This document shows, one piece after another, positions 23,698-34,720 of a stretch of DNA of 64,000 bases; positions within the stretch are counted from its first letter, which is position 1, and each line of letters begins with the position of its first letter. Location: contig CM039123.1 in the NCBI GenBank assembly GCA_022036555.1, forward strand, positions 17,396,326 to 17,460,325, written 5' to 3'. Source of the DNA: Microstegium vimineum. Taxonomy: Eukaryota > Streptophyta > Magnoliopsida > Poales > Poaceae. The notes beneath the pieces were generated by a model. The model was not told the DNA's origin. It searched no databases and saw only the letters and a program-made list of their open reading frames with translations. The position numbers and the translations under genes are program-made.

Positions 23698-24830
23698 TCT
23701 TGAGGCAGCGAGAGCTGGCCCTCGAAAGAGGTTCGACAGCTACCCTCGAGTGCCCGAGGCCAGAAATGACCTCGGTTAGGACCTCGGTCCACTCCCAAAA
23801 TCTCGAGGGGATAAAGGCCGGCCTACGAACGGGCTCGATAGCCCCCCTCGAGTGCTCGAGGCCTTACAGGGCCTCGGGTCGTCAACCGCAGTTCATTCCA
23901 TGGCCTCGAAGGGGTAAAGGCTGGCCCGTCCGGGGGTTCGACAGCCTCCCTCGAGAGCTCCGACACAGGTATGTCCCCAAGTTCAATACAACAACCCCTT
24001 GCTTTTCCCTCGGCGGTCCACAAGGTCGGACTCCTCCTGAGGATAGCGTCGGATGACGAACCATCCGTCAAATCTTGAGGGAGCGAAGGCTGGCCCTTAC
24101 ATAGGGTTCGACAGCCGCCCTCGAGTACCTGAGGTCAGGAAGGACCCATGGTTAACAGACTCCGGTCCACCCCCAAATCTTGAGGGAGCGAAGGCTGGCT
24201 CCACGAACGGAGTTCGACAGCCGCCCTCGAGTACACGAGTCAGGGATGTCTCGGTAGCTCGAGAATGAACTCTCGAGGCTTCCTGGGACATATCTGAGGC
24301 ATACCTAGGAACACCTAAGGATCCCTACGCTGGGAGGCATCGAGCCACCAACTCCTATCGAATGGGGTTGGCACCTTGGTAGTCCACATGGTCGTGCTTA
24401 GAGAGCCGTACGGCTTGCTTAACAATGAGAACGCCTCCGGGCCACTAGTCGATCCCTATCGAACGGGGTCGAGTTCTCACTCGGATTTTTACCCGTACAG
24501 GCACCATTTCTAATGGACTCATGCTCGAGAACAGCTCACCGAGGACTTCGGGCTCGTCCTAACAAGGATAGCACGATGCTCTTCACCCCACGATCCGAGT
24601 GAAAGGATCCGTGGGAAGGACGCTACGAGGTAGTGAAGGCCTAGCCATCCGAGGGCTCGAGGGCCCGACTACGCACGGCACCCCTCGACAAAAGAGGGTC
24701 GAAAACTCGTAACCTGGCAGACAGAGTCGTCCTCTCGGGCGGGGCGCTCTGACTCCAGTGGTGCCCGAGGGAGCGAAGGCTGGCCCTCGGTAGGGTTCGA
24801 CAGCCGCCCTCGAACACTTCTTTTTTCAGG
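23698..24830 (+). repeat. Degenerate ~105 bp repeats in Tat 3' region
   Basis: Units with AGCGAAGGCTGGCC followed about 20 bases later by GGTTCGACAGCCGCCCTCGAG recur near 23708, 23810, 23917, 24080 and 24186, with an isolated copy near 24770. Spacing is about 102-107 bp for adjacent units. No coding capacity. They lie upstream of the antisense gene's putative promoter and may act in its control; that is a guess. Confidence 0.75.
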
Positions 24831-24958
24831 AAAAGGAATGGAATCGACCCCTCGACAGGGTGCCACGCCTCCAGTATCCTTAAAAGACCCCACTATACAA
24901 CGTATTTTAGCCCCCAGAGGAGTTCTTAATCACTCCTCTGGGGCCTCGGGAGCTACCC

Positions 24959-24988
24959 CCGCGGGGTGCGCTCGCGCGCACCCCGCGG
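24959..24988. other. Perfect 13 bp hairpin before Tat polypurine tract
   Basis: CCGCGGGGTGCGC pairs with GCGCACCCCGCGG around loop TCGC. It follows a first tract (GCCTCGGGAGCTAC) and precedes the true one at 25104. A related stem with loop TCAC occurs at the same place in the second Tat element (37653-37670). Confidence 0.8.
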
Positions 24989-25103
24989 AGAATCGGATCT
25001 CTCACTAACCCTGCAGGTCAAGGACAAAACCTCCGGGCAATCCTTACTCCCTCCGAGAAACGCGTATCATAGCCCCCAGAGGAGTTCTAAATCACTCCAC
25101 TGG

Positions 25104-25117
25104 GCCTCGGGGGCTAC
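25104..25117 (+). other. Polypurine tract of Tat element
   Basis: GCCTCGGGGGCTAC ends directly at the LTR start TGTCGG, the expected place for plus-strand priming. A near-copy stands 150 bp upstream (24943-24956). Confidence 0.75.
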
Positions 25118-26363
25118 TGTCGGGTACGAAGGTAAGGGGTACCCTAAACCCTTCGATAAATTAACGCTAAACATAGCAACCATTTTTAAGGCATGGACCA
25201 GCCCACTACTCGGTAAGATGCGGCCCGTCAATCGAAGGCCCCCTCTGCACCAACTGCGGCAACAAGCCACGGGCCGGCTCCACCTCAACGACGGACGAGG
25301 GGTCGAGCGAACGACCCCCGGCTCCACCTCGACGACGGACGAGGGGTCGAGCGAACGACCCCCGGCTCCACCTCGATGACGGACGAGGGGTCGAACGAAC
25401 GACCCCCGACCTCTACCTCGACTTCGACCTCTCGAACCCCGTCGACGCCTCGACCTCCCCCTCGAACAAGGGTCAAGCAGACGACCCTCGAATGAGGGGC
25501 TCGATTAACCCAACTGCTCCGGTATGGGTCAAAGTGAACCCACCTAACGACATGGGCGCCCGCGTCCGCTGTCAAATCTGCCAACTCCCCGTCCAGTCCC
25601 CGATTCCCGTCAACTGTGCCGCCACTGTTGCCACTACGTGAGTACGGACTCCAACAGTACCCCTCGGAAAGTGAATAGTGCGACCCTCGACGACGACTTC
25701 GGGAACGCGACGGAGTCACACAGGGCTCGACTCCCTCCCTCGACCGGGGGCTCGACTCCCTCCTCTTCAACAACTCCGGTATGGAAGCCGTCCCATCCGC
25801 TCCGTCCTGCTTCGGCCGTGGGACTCGCGCCCGCCTACAGACACTGCACAGCGACGACTTCTACTGCCGCCACGACCAGGGACGCCTGAAGGACGGGAAG
25901 GCCATGCTGCCATAGTACCCGACGTCTCTCCGCCAACACTGTGCCGCGGAGACGCCGCCCATACCACTACAGTTAGGGCCCTATATCCTTGGACCTCCCC
26001 TTAGTCTATAGAAGGGGACGCCGAGGTAGAGTATAGGGGACTTCTGAAGACTCTCTAGGTCGGACGATCGGACTCTCGTTCCTAGGAACCCTAGTTCGGA
26101 CTCTGACACTCCACACTCCACACACCGCCACCCGATCGACCCCTCGGGTGGCCGACTCCATGTAACGCAGCTTGTACCCCCCCTGTACGAGCACGCTTTG
26201 GGTGTGAGATAATACAAGTCATCCTCCCCCCGCTGGACGCAGGGCCTTCTTGCTCGAACTAGGATAAATCTTGTGTCCATCTTGCATCACGTCTGAGAGA
26301 GGGAGCACGCGATATACAAATTTACTCGTTGGTGGTCTTGACCCCCGGGTCATAACACCGACA
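25118..26363 (+). repeat. 3' LTR of Tat element
   Basis: 1246 bp, TGTCGG...CCGACA, followed by the second AGCTT (26364-26368). It has three minisatellite units where the 5' LTR has four, and TATAGAA at the TATA site. Confidence 0.93.
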
Positions 26364-26368
26364 AGCTT

Positions 26369-27150
26369 CATCACCATCAACTTGTCTTTCTTGCTTGCGG
26401 AGCAAGGTGTTGAGTGATCTCATCATCATCACTTTCATCTTCACTCTCACTATCACTCTCACTCTCACTTGTCACATTCTTCTCTTTCTTTGCCATAAGA
26501 CTCACATGAGAAGTGACATAGAGAGTTGAGCTTCTTGGTGAGGTGGATTCATCATTTGACCTCCACCGATCATGAGCTTCTTCTTCCTTCAAAATGTTAG
26601 TCTCACAAGAACTAGAGGAAGTAGAAGTGCCACATATACAAATATTGTTCTCACCAACAATTTCATTACCGTTCATTAAGTCATATGTTGGTGAGGAGAT
26701 GTATGTGGCATGATCACTTAGGATTTTTGGAGGAATCACTTGAGACTCATCATTGTTCGGTGAAGTTGAGCACTCCTCAAGTGAATTCTCCAATGTGAGC
26801 AACTTCTCATCACATTTGGATTTACCATATCTTTCTTTAAGCATGGTCCAAATGATGTGAGCATCATCAAGTGGTTCATCATCTCCAAATATGACAGCAT
26901 CAAGAACATCTTCACTCAAAGCACTAAATAAGACATTAGTAGCTTGAGCATTGTATTGTAAGCATTTCACTTCCTCTCTAGATAGATAGTCCAAATTATC
27001 ACTAGGAGGTGAAATGCTCGCATCTACAATCTGCTCTATACGAGGACCCATGGTCCTAAAAACATTAAGTACATGAGCAGACCAAGATGCATAATTTGAC
27101 CCATCTAAAAGTAGAAGTTCTAGAGATACCTCCCCACTTGTCGACATCAT
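26369..27150 (-). pseudogene. gag, N-terminal part, of element F
   Basis: Starts at 'MMSTSGEVSLELLLLDGSNY', about 35 bases after the primer site; an upstream ATG at 27186 overlaps the primer site and is less likely. The segment has the copia-type gag start ('DGSNYASWSAHVLNVFRTM'), a helical core with 'QATNVLFSALSEDVLDAV', 'HIIWTMLKERYG', a Ser-rich middle and a very acidic stretch of Ser-Glu-Asp repeats before the break. The reading frame is open throughout; the Tat insertion at 26364 cuts it and the remainder lies at 11836-10409. The gag would form the particle of element F. Confidence 0.75.
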
Positions 27151-27183
27151 TCTCTCTAGGCGGTTAAACCCGAAATAGAGAGC

Positions 27184-27200
27184 CAAGGTCCGATACCAAT
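27184..27200 (-). other. Primer-binding site of element F
   Basis: Minus strand ATTGGTATCGGACC directly after the LTR end CCTTTCA; similar to the tRNA-Met primer site. Confidence 0.65.
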
Positions 27201-29469
27201 TGAAAGGACCTTGATGTCGCCCAGCAGGACTAGAGGGGGGGTGAATAGGCCTGTTTAAATTAAACTTGCAAACTTTCTGTCAGCACAGTCCGACACTGCC
27301 AGGGTGCCTGGCACTGCTGCTCTAAAGCCCGACAGTGCTGGCCTTCAGGACAAAGCTGAGCACAATTCAAAATGTATAACTAGAATGGAAATTGTGCTTG
27401 AATGAAAACCTTCCTAGAGGTGTAGGGAACCTCTAGCACCACTTGGAATAGGTAGGAGCTGCACCACCAAGTAGATCGGGACCAAACCCTAGAAATCACC
27501 TTGAGGACAAATGCAAGTGAAGCAAGCAATACAAACACAAGTGACACAAGATTTATCCCGTGGTTCAGTGTCACCCGCCAAGGCTGGCCTAAGTCCACGT
27601 TGTTGAGGTTCGCCACACAAGGCTTAGGCTCGCCACACAAGGCTTGCCTTTCCCTCGTTCTCAAATCAAGAGAATGAACTCTTGAAGTGAGGGGTGATTT
27701 ACTAGCTGCAATGAGATGGTTACACGGGGCTGCCACACAAGTTGGCAAGCTCCACGGGCGACGCTCTAGCCGGCTAGGAGCAAGCTCCAAGAGTAACAAA
27801 TGCAAACCACCGGCTTGAACGCGAACCAAGTGCTCTAGAGAATGAAGAACAGTTTGGGCTGCTCTCTAATGGAGTTTGGAGGCTCAATCTCTCAAAGGAT
27901 TGGAGAGAAATCAAAGAGAGAAGCTTGAGGGCTCCAATGGAGTTAGAGAGAGGGAGAGAGCTTTCTGTTTTTGCATTGGTTGGGGAAAGGTTGAGATGAC
28001 CGTTGGGGGCAGCAGGAAGGGGATATAAATATCCTCTGTTGTCCAACGGACACTTTAAGTCCCGACACTGCTGGACTCAGGCCCGGCACTACTGGACAGG
28101 TCCGGCACTGCTGGACTTAAACCCAGCACTGCTGGACTCCCAGCACTGCTACTTAGGGAACAACACCGCTGCGCTGCCCAAAAATGCTCTGAATGAAAAA
28201 CTGATTTGCAGGGAGTCTGGGCAAGGTATGAGAGGATGTTTGGTGGAATTTGAGCACTTGGTTGCACATTTAAGCATGCACATTGCATCCCCCTTTGTAG
28301 TACGGCCTTTCCTAAACTCAAATTCAAAACATCAAATAATTTAAACACCTTTGAGTTGGTCACCGTATCTTTTGATAAATTGGGGCTGCACCATTGAATG
28401 TATTATCCTCATTCTTGTAATACCTTGAGCATGTGTTTGAAATCATCCTTATCTCATCTCTATGAGAAAACACACCTTAGAGCTTGTGACTTGAATCTTT
28501 TCAACACATATGAATTCAACTCATGGCTTCAAGTCACTTCCACTAATAAATTGATCCTCAACATAATATGACTCCTCATAGCTTGATTAGTACTTCGACT
28601 CAATGCAAGTACTATCTTCTTCACCTTAGCCATAGTACCTCGGTCTCCTTGACCTTCACCTTTGCTTAGTACCTCGAAGTCCTTTCCTTGCTATCTTCAC
28701 CCTATCAAGCCATACTCAAGTCACATCATATTAAGCACCGATTGAAAACCATTTCTTCAATATTGTGATCCTTGCTTGAATATCCTATATATATGAATGT
28801 TGAGATCAATCAAGCTTCGATATATGAGACTCCACATAAATATGGTCAAGCCAATTCACAATTCCTTAGATCTTCCTCATTTTGGCTTGACACTCCCATC
28901 ATTCACTACAATCTCTATCTTCATACTTCTAGCTTGATCATATTAATGCAAAGTGATTTTCCACATCTTTGTCCATACAAGCAAACTAATCTAGAGACCA
29001 TCTTATATCCAATATACATTGTCTCCTTTGTCATTTGACCTTTGCTTGGTGTTTTCTCACTAATGCACTATTGATTCATTATTCATTCCTTGATCAACAC
29101 TAGTCCACTATCCAACTCTTCTTGTTCATGCAAAGCAAGCCAATATAAAGACCAATCCATAGCTATCAACTCATGTCTCATTTGCCATTTACTAAACATG
29201 CTTGCTTTCACATGATACTATGATATCCCACAACATAGAGGCCATTTCACTGATTCCATTTGCATTGTTGTCTTTTGCTTGAACTAGATTGTTTCCATAG
29301 TCTTCCAATGTAACAATACACAAATTGACCTTCATCTCAACACTGTGTGGAATACCATCAAGTTTGCTTTTCTTGTTTAACCTTTGATACACTTAGAAAA
29401 CTTGTTAGACCTTTAATTGTGTTGTCACTCAATTCACCAAAACCCACTAAAGGGCTAGATGCACTTTCA
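27201..29469 (-). repeat. 5' LTR of element F (2.27 kb)
   Basis: On the minus strand it starts TGAAAGTGCATCTAG at 29469 and ends GGTCCTTTCA at 27201, next to the primer site, which fits a TG...CA LTR. No partner LTR is in the window. It contains a GC-rich short repeat (28058-28145). ORFs within it (for example 27380-27829 and 28055-28363 on the minus strand) lack recognisable features. Confidence 0.7.
28058..28145. repeat. Short tandem repeat around GGCACTGCTGGAC
   Basis: Four to five copies of a roughly 20-22 bp unit containing CACTGCTGGAC; related motifs occur near 27290-27340, 11095-11145 and 9930-9965, all within element F. Confidence 0.7.
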
Positions 29470-29619
29470 CTTTTGCAGTTGTCTCCCTACAGAAATAGAT
29501 AAACACCAAAACTCATGGAATTCTGTCAGTTAAAACCCTATATCTAGGTAGCGTGTTGCAAATATATCCTTTCTTCTACTTGCTTGACACTTAGAATTGA
29601 TACTTAAGAGGTGTCAACA
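29470..29619 (-). repeat. 5' fragment of an Athila-like LTR (element B)
   Basis: Minus strand reads TGTTGACACCTCTTAAG from 29619, the start sequence of the LTR at 43937, and runs 150 bp until the F LTR begins. Thus F inserted into this LTR, and B inserted into the gag of element A, whose reading frame begins abruptly at 29620. The rest of B is not in the window. Confidence 0.75.
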
Positions 29620-29621
29620 AA

Positions 29622-30743
29622 GAGGAATCTCTTGACAAATCATGGGATCGCTTTATTGACCTTACTCTCACTGGCCCAAATCTTCGTATTCCAGAACCTA
29701 TTCTTCTGCAACACCTTTTTATGGGCCTTAGTAGGAAAGATAAGGAATCCCTTAATACAACCTCTACAGGATCTTTCCTTTGCCTATATGCTAGTAAAGC
29801 AAGGAATTTAATTGACATAATGTGTGGAAAGACTCCTTGCCCTATCATTCAGAAGCCAATCCCTGAGAAAGAAAAGGAATCAGTTTCTGGACAAGAAGAG
29901 GAGATTTTGATAGCCAAGTCACAACCATTCCAAATCCAAGATTTAGCTATCGATCCTAAACCATCAATACCCCAAAATTCTCCAAGGGAAGAAGAAATTC
30001 CAACCTTGGATCTTCCAGATGTTGATGGTTTAGACTTCTGGTTTCATAAGAGACCTTCAAGCAGAGATAATTCAAATTCTTGGAAGAAGGGTTCTCTTAA
30101 AGAGTGTCCTAGACCCTACTACGAAGAAGTCGAGGATGGCATGTCAAGTGATGCCATAGAAGGAGAGCTAAGCCATATAGAAAATTCTATCTTCTTCCCT
30201 ACTATGTCCACAAATCATGAACCCATCTCTAAACCCATCCTTGACCTCATAGATTCCTCCTATCCCTTTCCTTCCTAGTCTCATGATGATCCTAGAAATT
30301 CACCAAGACAGCCAGAGCATAGGAGTCATGAATACCATGAGGATGACCAAGAGATTCTACGACAATGGTTGGAATGTGTAGAATGGATGGACAAGGAAGA
30401 AGCCTTAATGGATTCCAACCTTGGCTCAATTTCAAATGGTGAGCCTTTAACTCCCTTTGAAGATGAGATTCATCCATCTATAGAAGAGAACCTAGATGAG
30501 ACCAATCCAGGTGAAATTCCGAACATTCAGATTGGAGACAAAGATGACATCAATGAGCATGCGATCTATCCCATAACCACTTCATTAACTCCATGCTCAT
30601 ATAAAACATCTCCCCAATCAGTTGGTCTCTACAATCTCACCACATTCGAGATCTCTAGCCCCCTCTTCCTTTCTATTTATAAAAACTTTAAAAGGGTAGT
30701 TGTCGATGCATATGTCTATAATAAATATTCCAGATCTCGTTGA
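29622..30743 (+). pseudogene. gag of Athila-like element A (5' truncated)
   Basis: The frame opens directly at the junction with LTR B: 'ESLDKSWDRFIDLTLTG', 'PILLQHLFMGLSRKDKESLNTTSTGSFL', 'ASKARNLIDIM', which is the C-terminal half of a gypsy/Athila gag core. A long acidic linker follows ('EKEKESVSGQEEEI', 'SIEENLDETNPGEIPN') with no zinc knuckle. A TAG at 30276 in place of a likely CAG splits the frame, which then runs on to 30743. The N-terminal half would lie on the far side of element B, outside the window. Confidence 0.7.
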
Positions 30744-33700
30744 GTTGATCTTGATATAGGTACACATAGGTTGGTGTTGGAGGGGAAACCACTTCACCAA
30801 CATAATAGTAATTTGATGGTTTCCCAAGGACAAGCTTAGCGTCCTAAAATAAGCACTTACCAGATCATAACATGAGTTTCCACTTGTTTGCAATAGTGCC
30901 TTGTGTAATGAGCATAGAAATATAATTGTAAAAATATTCCTTCGGGTATTCTTGTCACTAACCTTTTCAGGATTGGAACAAAAAGACCGAAGGGAAAACA
31001 AGCACAAGGTATGTCCAACCAATCATCATGCAACATTGAATCAAATTCATCCAAACTTGATTTTTTGCAAAATTCAAGCTTGGGGGAGTAACTCGCATAA
31101 AAACATCCTTTGCCATATTGCTATCTTGGTTGTCCCTACCTTTTAAAGACATGCTCAATTTGTTAAACACTAATCATTCTCCCCATATCTGTAGATCTCT
31201 TTAATGCCTTCATGCTACCTTTGTCTATCCTAGTAAGTGTTAGTTTGGAAGTACTGCACATACTTCTATTGGCTTTTAAATTAAGCGTGGTGCTTAGGTT
31301 AAATAGCCTTCCTTAATCTGACTAGACATGGAGTCTAGTTTGGTTATTGAACTAAAAACTACTTGTATAGACATTGGCATATTTTGTCAGACTAACCCCT
31401 GTAGGAAAAACTTTCAATATCAAAATGGGAAGTCCTGAGATAAACTCACACTGGAGATAAAGAGAGAGAGACACATGAAGTTTAACGACGTACACAAGGA
31501 AGACATAGCTCATTCATCATAGAGGGATGGTCCATGGAACAAGAAGAAGAGTGCCACAACAAGATATAATAAAAAGCACTCACTCCATGGAAGAGGTTGG
31601 GCAAAATTCCATCAAGCCCCCTTAAGACAAAGAACATCATGGGAATTCAAGACAGTAAAGGAGACAAAAGTACATAAACAAGATGCACAACCACGAAGAA
31701 AGGAAAGCTTCCATAAGGTGATACTGTACCATCACTCCTCAATAATTAAGGTAACATCTCAAGGTAAGTGACTATCACTTTTATAAGCTTCTCCTTGATT
31801 CTAGCATGCACATAAATAAAGAGACAAACATGTATGATTTACAAATCTAATTAATCCAACCTAATTAATTCAACATGTCTATTCCTTTAATCTTTGTTCC
31901 TAGTATAACTTTATTGATCTCACTGTCTTGACCATATGAGCTAAAATGTTGCACATCCAATCTTTAGAAGGTAATAGTCATAAAAAAAGATATATACACA
32001 GATAGACTATCCTTCCATAGGTTGATCAATTTGATTTGACAAAAGTTTTTAAACGCTATACTCATGCTCATCTTCTATCACCCATCAACTTTATCTTGCT
32101 CTCTATGCTTAAGGTTAGAGAAGAATGAATAGACTTTTGGTTCTGTTGGTGTTTTCCACCAACAGGGCCCATGCACTTGATCTCTACCTTGTCTCTATGA
32201 GCAGGACATATTTTGAGCAACATGGAGGGGTTTCCAACTCCCAAATTCAACCAAGTGAAGGACCTGGATCTATGAGAACATACACATTGAGCAAGATGTA
32301 GCCAACTTCTATACTTAACGCTTCACTTTGAACTGTGAGGAAACAGAGAACATGGGTGACAACATATCAAGAGGTGCAGTTATCAAGGTCTCCACCTGGA
32401 ATCAAATGATGCACCTAAAGAATGAACAGGTGAGAAGTCTTGTGCAGAGGACTCAAAACACTGAACCCTCATCGGGAGGTAAAATCGGTAAGTTATCTAT
32501 ATTTATCTTTTCTACATTAGTTTTTCTTTTTTTTCATCACTTGCATAATCATTTTCCTTTATCATATTTATTTTTCTGCATTAGCATTACAAATATTTGT
32601 TTGTTGCATGGCATCATAAAATCTAAAGCCCCATGTAAGTAGACTTGTGGCTTAAAACCCATCGGTATATTCGCTTGGTGGCATAAAAAATAAAATAAAT
32701 ATGTTTTCATATTATAATAAAAATATAAAATAGTAAGTGTATGATCCTGCTAAATAAATGAAATCTATTAGAGGAAGCTCAATAGGATCAAAGCTAGAGA
32801 TTTATAGCTAACACTTAATCAGTTCCACAAGTTTTGTTGTCTATTTGAGCTCCACATAATTCAAGGATCAAAGGAGGCTAGCAGACAGAGGTCACCCTAC
32901 CCGCTGTTAGAGTACTGTTTCAACAGTCACTCCGACAAATACACCTCTGCTACCTACCAGCCACATCAAAAGAAATTACGTCAAAATCTAGCTTGGGGGA
33001 GAGCACCCCCATGTATCCAGGTAAGTATCCGTATCCTCTCAGGTTCGCTTTTATTAGTTGCATAAATTAATTAAAAAAAATGTGAGCACATGAAGGTTCA
33101 CACTTAAATAATTATGAATTACAAAAGTTACAATTTAGATACTTTTTACATTTATGGATTTATCATTGTCTACTTTATCCTTAAGATAGTTTTCTATTTA
33201 GTAATAATAATTGGTGTGTTTAGTTTGTTTTTAGAAGCTGCTAATAATAAAGAAGAACTCTGGCAATAACTCTATGGAAATGATAAATAGTTGCTATGCC
33301 GTAATTCCTTTCAAGTACCTAGTTTTCAACCTTGAATTCTTTTGAGTTTTAGATATAATTGTTTTGACATAAGATTTGCCCTGAACCTAAGACTTGTGGG
33401 TTGCAAATGCTTGAGCTAAGTCTAGGTAGTTGATAGGTATGATATAAGATAGTTGAGCTACTGTTTATCTTGTTCCTAGCTATACTAGAGCTTTGGAGAA
33501 TTTATCTTTTGAAAATTGAAAATATTACATGATGAGTTTCTGTATGACGAGAGCTTGAATTCCTACCACAGCCATATATACATGCCTGGTAGATTAGGAA
33601 AACATTCACTATCATATTTACTACTTGTATTTGCATTGAGTTTTGTCAAGCTTTGTTGACCCTTAGAGACTTGTCATGCTTTTAAAATCAAGATCACGTA

Positions 33701-34715
33701 CACTCCACTCATATACGCATCCACATATATGTCATTCAGATCCACCAGAAAAATACTCTACTCCTACCTTGGGAGTAAGTAAACAAAAATATCAAAGTTC
33801 TCCACCTATCCATATATTCCATTGCCCTAGTTATAATTGCTCCAAAGATTTCCTTGTTATCATCTCTCAAAAGTGTTATTATAGAAAGAGACTTGGGGTT
33901 GAAAAAAAAATAAAAAATAAAAATAAAGAGAGTAAAACATGGACAAGTGTCCTATCAAAACAATGGGTACTTAGATGCCCTCCTCTCGGAAAAAAAACAA
34001 AAACAAGCAATCCCAACTTCTCTCAAACTTCTAAGTTCCAAAAGAGAGACGTATATATTTATATTCAAGGAGCAGAGTAGAATTACGTTCCACCATACAC
34101 CATTATATATCCACCACATATCCACCCTCATACATCCACCTTATATCACATACACATGCACATCTTGATTTGATTGTATGCCTTGTTTCTCTGGATCCAT
34201 TGCTTGACTTTACAATATATGCTTTGCAAGTATGTATGCGTTGTTTCTCCCCACCTATGAACCCCATATATTGCCTATTAGTTATAGGGTGGAGAGAGAG
34301 AAGGCACTTTGTTACTTTGCCTATTTCAAATAATATTATGAGAGAAGGCATAACTCCATTGTTGCCTTGGTGAGGATCCACAAATACCACATATAGAGAG
34401 ACTTGAGAGGGTCATACAAAAGAGACTTTGAGTTTTATTTTGAAAACTTTGCAAAACTCTAGGATGAAGGTAAAGTGAAGAGCTTGAGACATAGTACTTG
34501 GCTTGATCATTCTACTTTTCAATTACTCAAGACCCAAGTGATGGCTATGAGCCCCATGGTTAAAGGTAATATGGGTAAGATTGAAAGTCAGAATAGTTTA
34601 CTCTAATCCAGAGGAGAATTCTTGTTTGAACGCATGTGTACCTTTAAGGCGTGAAAGCATTGTAGCAACTCCTGATCCATCATTGAGTTAATTTTTGCTC
34701 AGGGACGAGCAAAAG
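30744..34715 (+). other. Long non-coding interior of element A
   Basis: Almost 4 kb without a recognisable coding region. It contains two polypurine-like motifs, CTTGGGGGAG at 31079 and 32992, similar to the tract before the LTR, and ends with a GACGAGCAAAAG block that in this family stands shortly before the polypurine tract. Short ORFs (32328-32642, 33676-34080) recur in the inverted copy but show no protein features. Confidence 0.65.
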
Positions 34716-34720
34716 GTAAG

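Larger units (their letters stand above)
11837..26363 (+). mobile_element. Complete Tat-lineage Ty3/gypsy element, 14.5 kb
   Basis: Bounded by two LTRs (11837-13134 and 25118-26363; TGTCGG...CCGACA) and a 5 bp target duplication AGCTT. Plus strand: primer site, gag, protease, RT (truncated) and integrase, all with stops and frameshifts. Between pol and the 3' LTR lies about 6.8 kb with tandem repeats and a long antisense gene, the hallmark of grass Tat elements such as the Grande and RIRE2 type. The element is GC-rich and Ser/Arg/Pro-biased in all frames, unlike its AT-rich host. It is not autonomous as written because the catalytic RT motif and RNase H are missing. Confidence 0.9.
7281..29469 (-). 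mobile_element. Copia/Sirevirus-like element F, split by the Tat element
   Basis: On the minus strand the order is LTR (29469 to 27201), tRNA-Met-type primer site, gag N-terminal part (27150-26369), then after the inserted Tat element the gag C-terminal part (11836-10409) and about 3.1 kb of non-coding sequence. AGCTT stands on both sides of the Tat element and the gag resumes there, so both halves belong to one element. No pol is seen, so F is either non-autonomous or truncated on its 3' side by element 1. Copia assignment rests on the gag type (N-terminal 'DGSNYASW' region, zinc knuckles, coiled coil) and is moderate. Confidence 0.65.

Noticed and set aside
23698..24290. CRISPR-like array
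   Set aside because: Units are about 105 bp, degenerate and without constant repeat/variable spacer structure, in a plant retrotransposon.
32328..34080. ORFs of 104 and 134 codons that recur in the inverted arm
   Set aside because: Recurrence follows from the duplication of the whole arm and is no sign of selection; no domains are seen.
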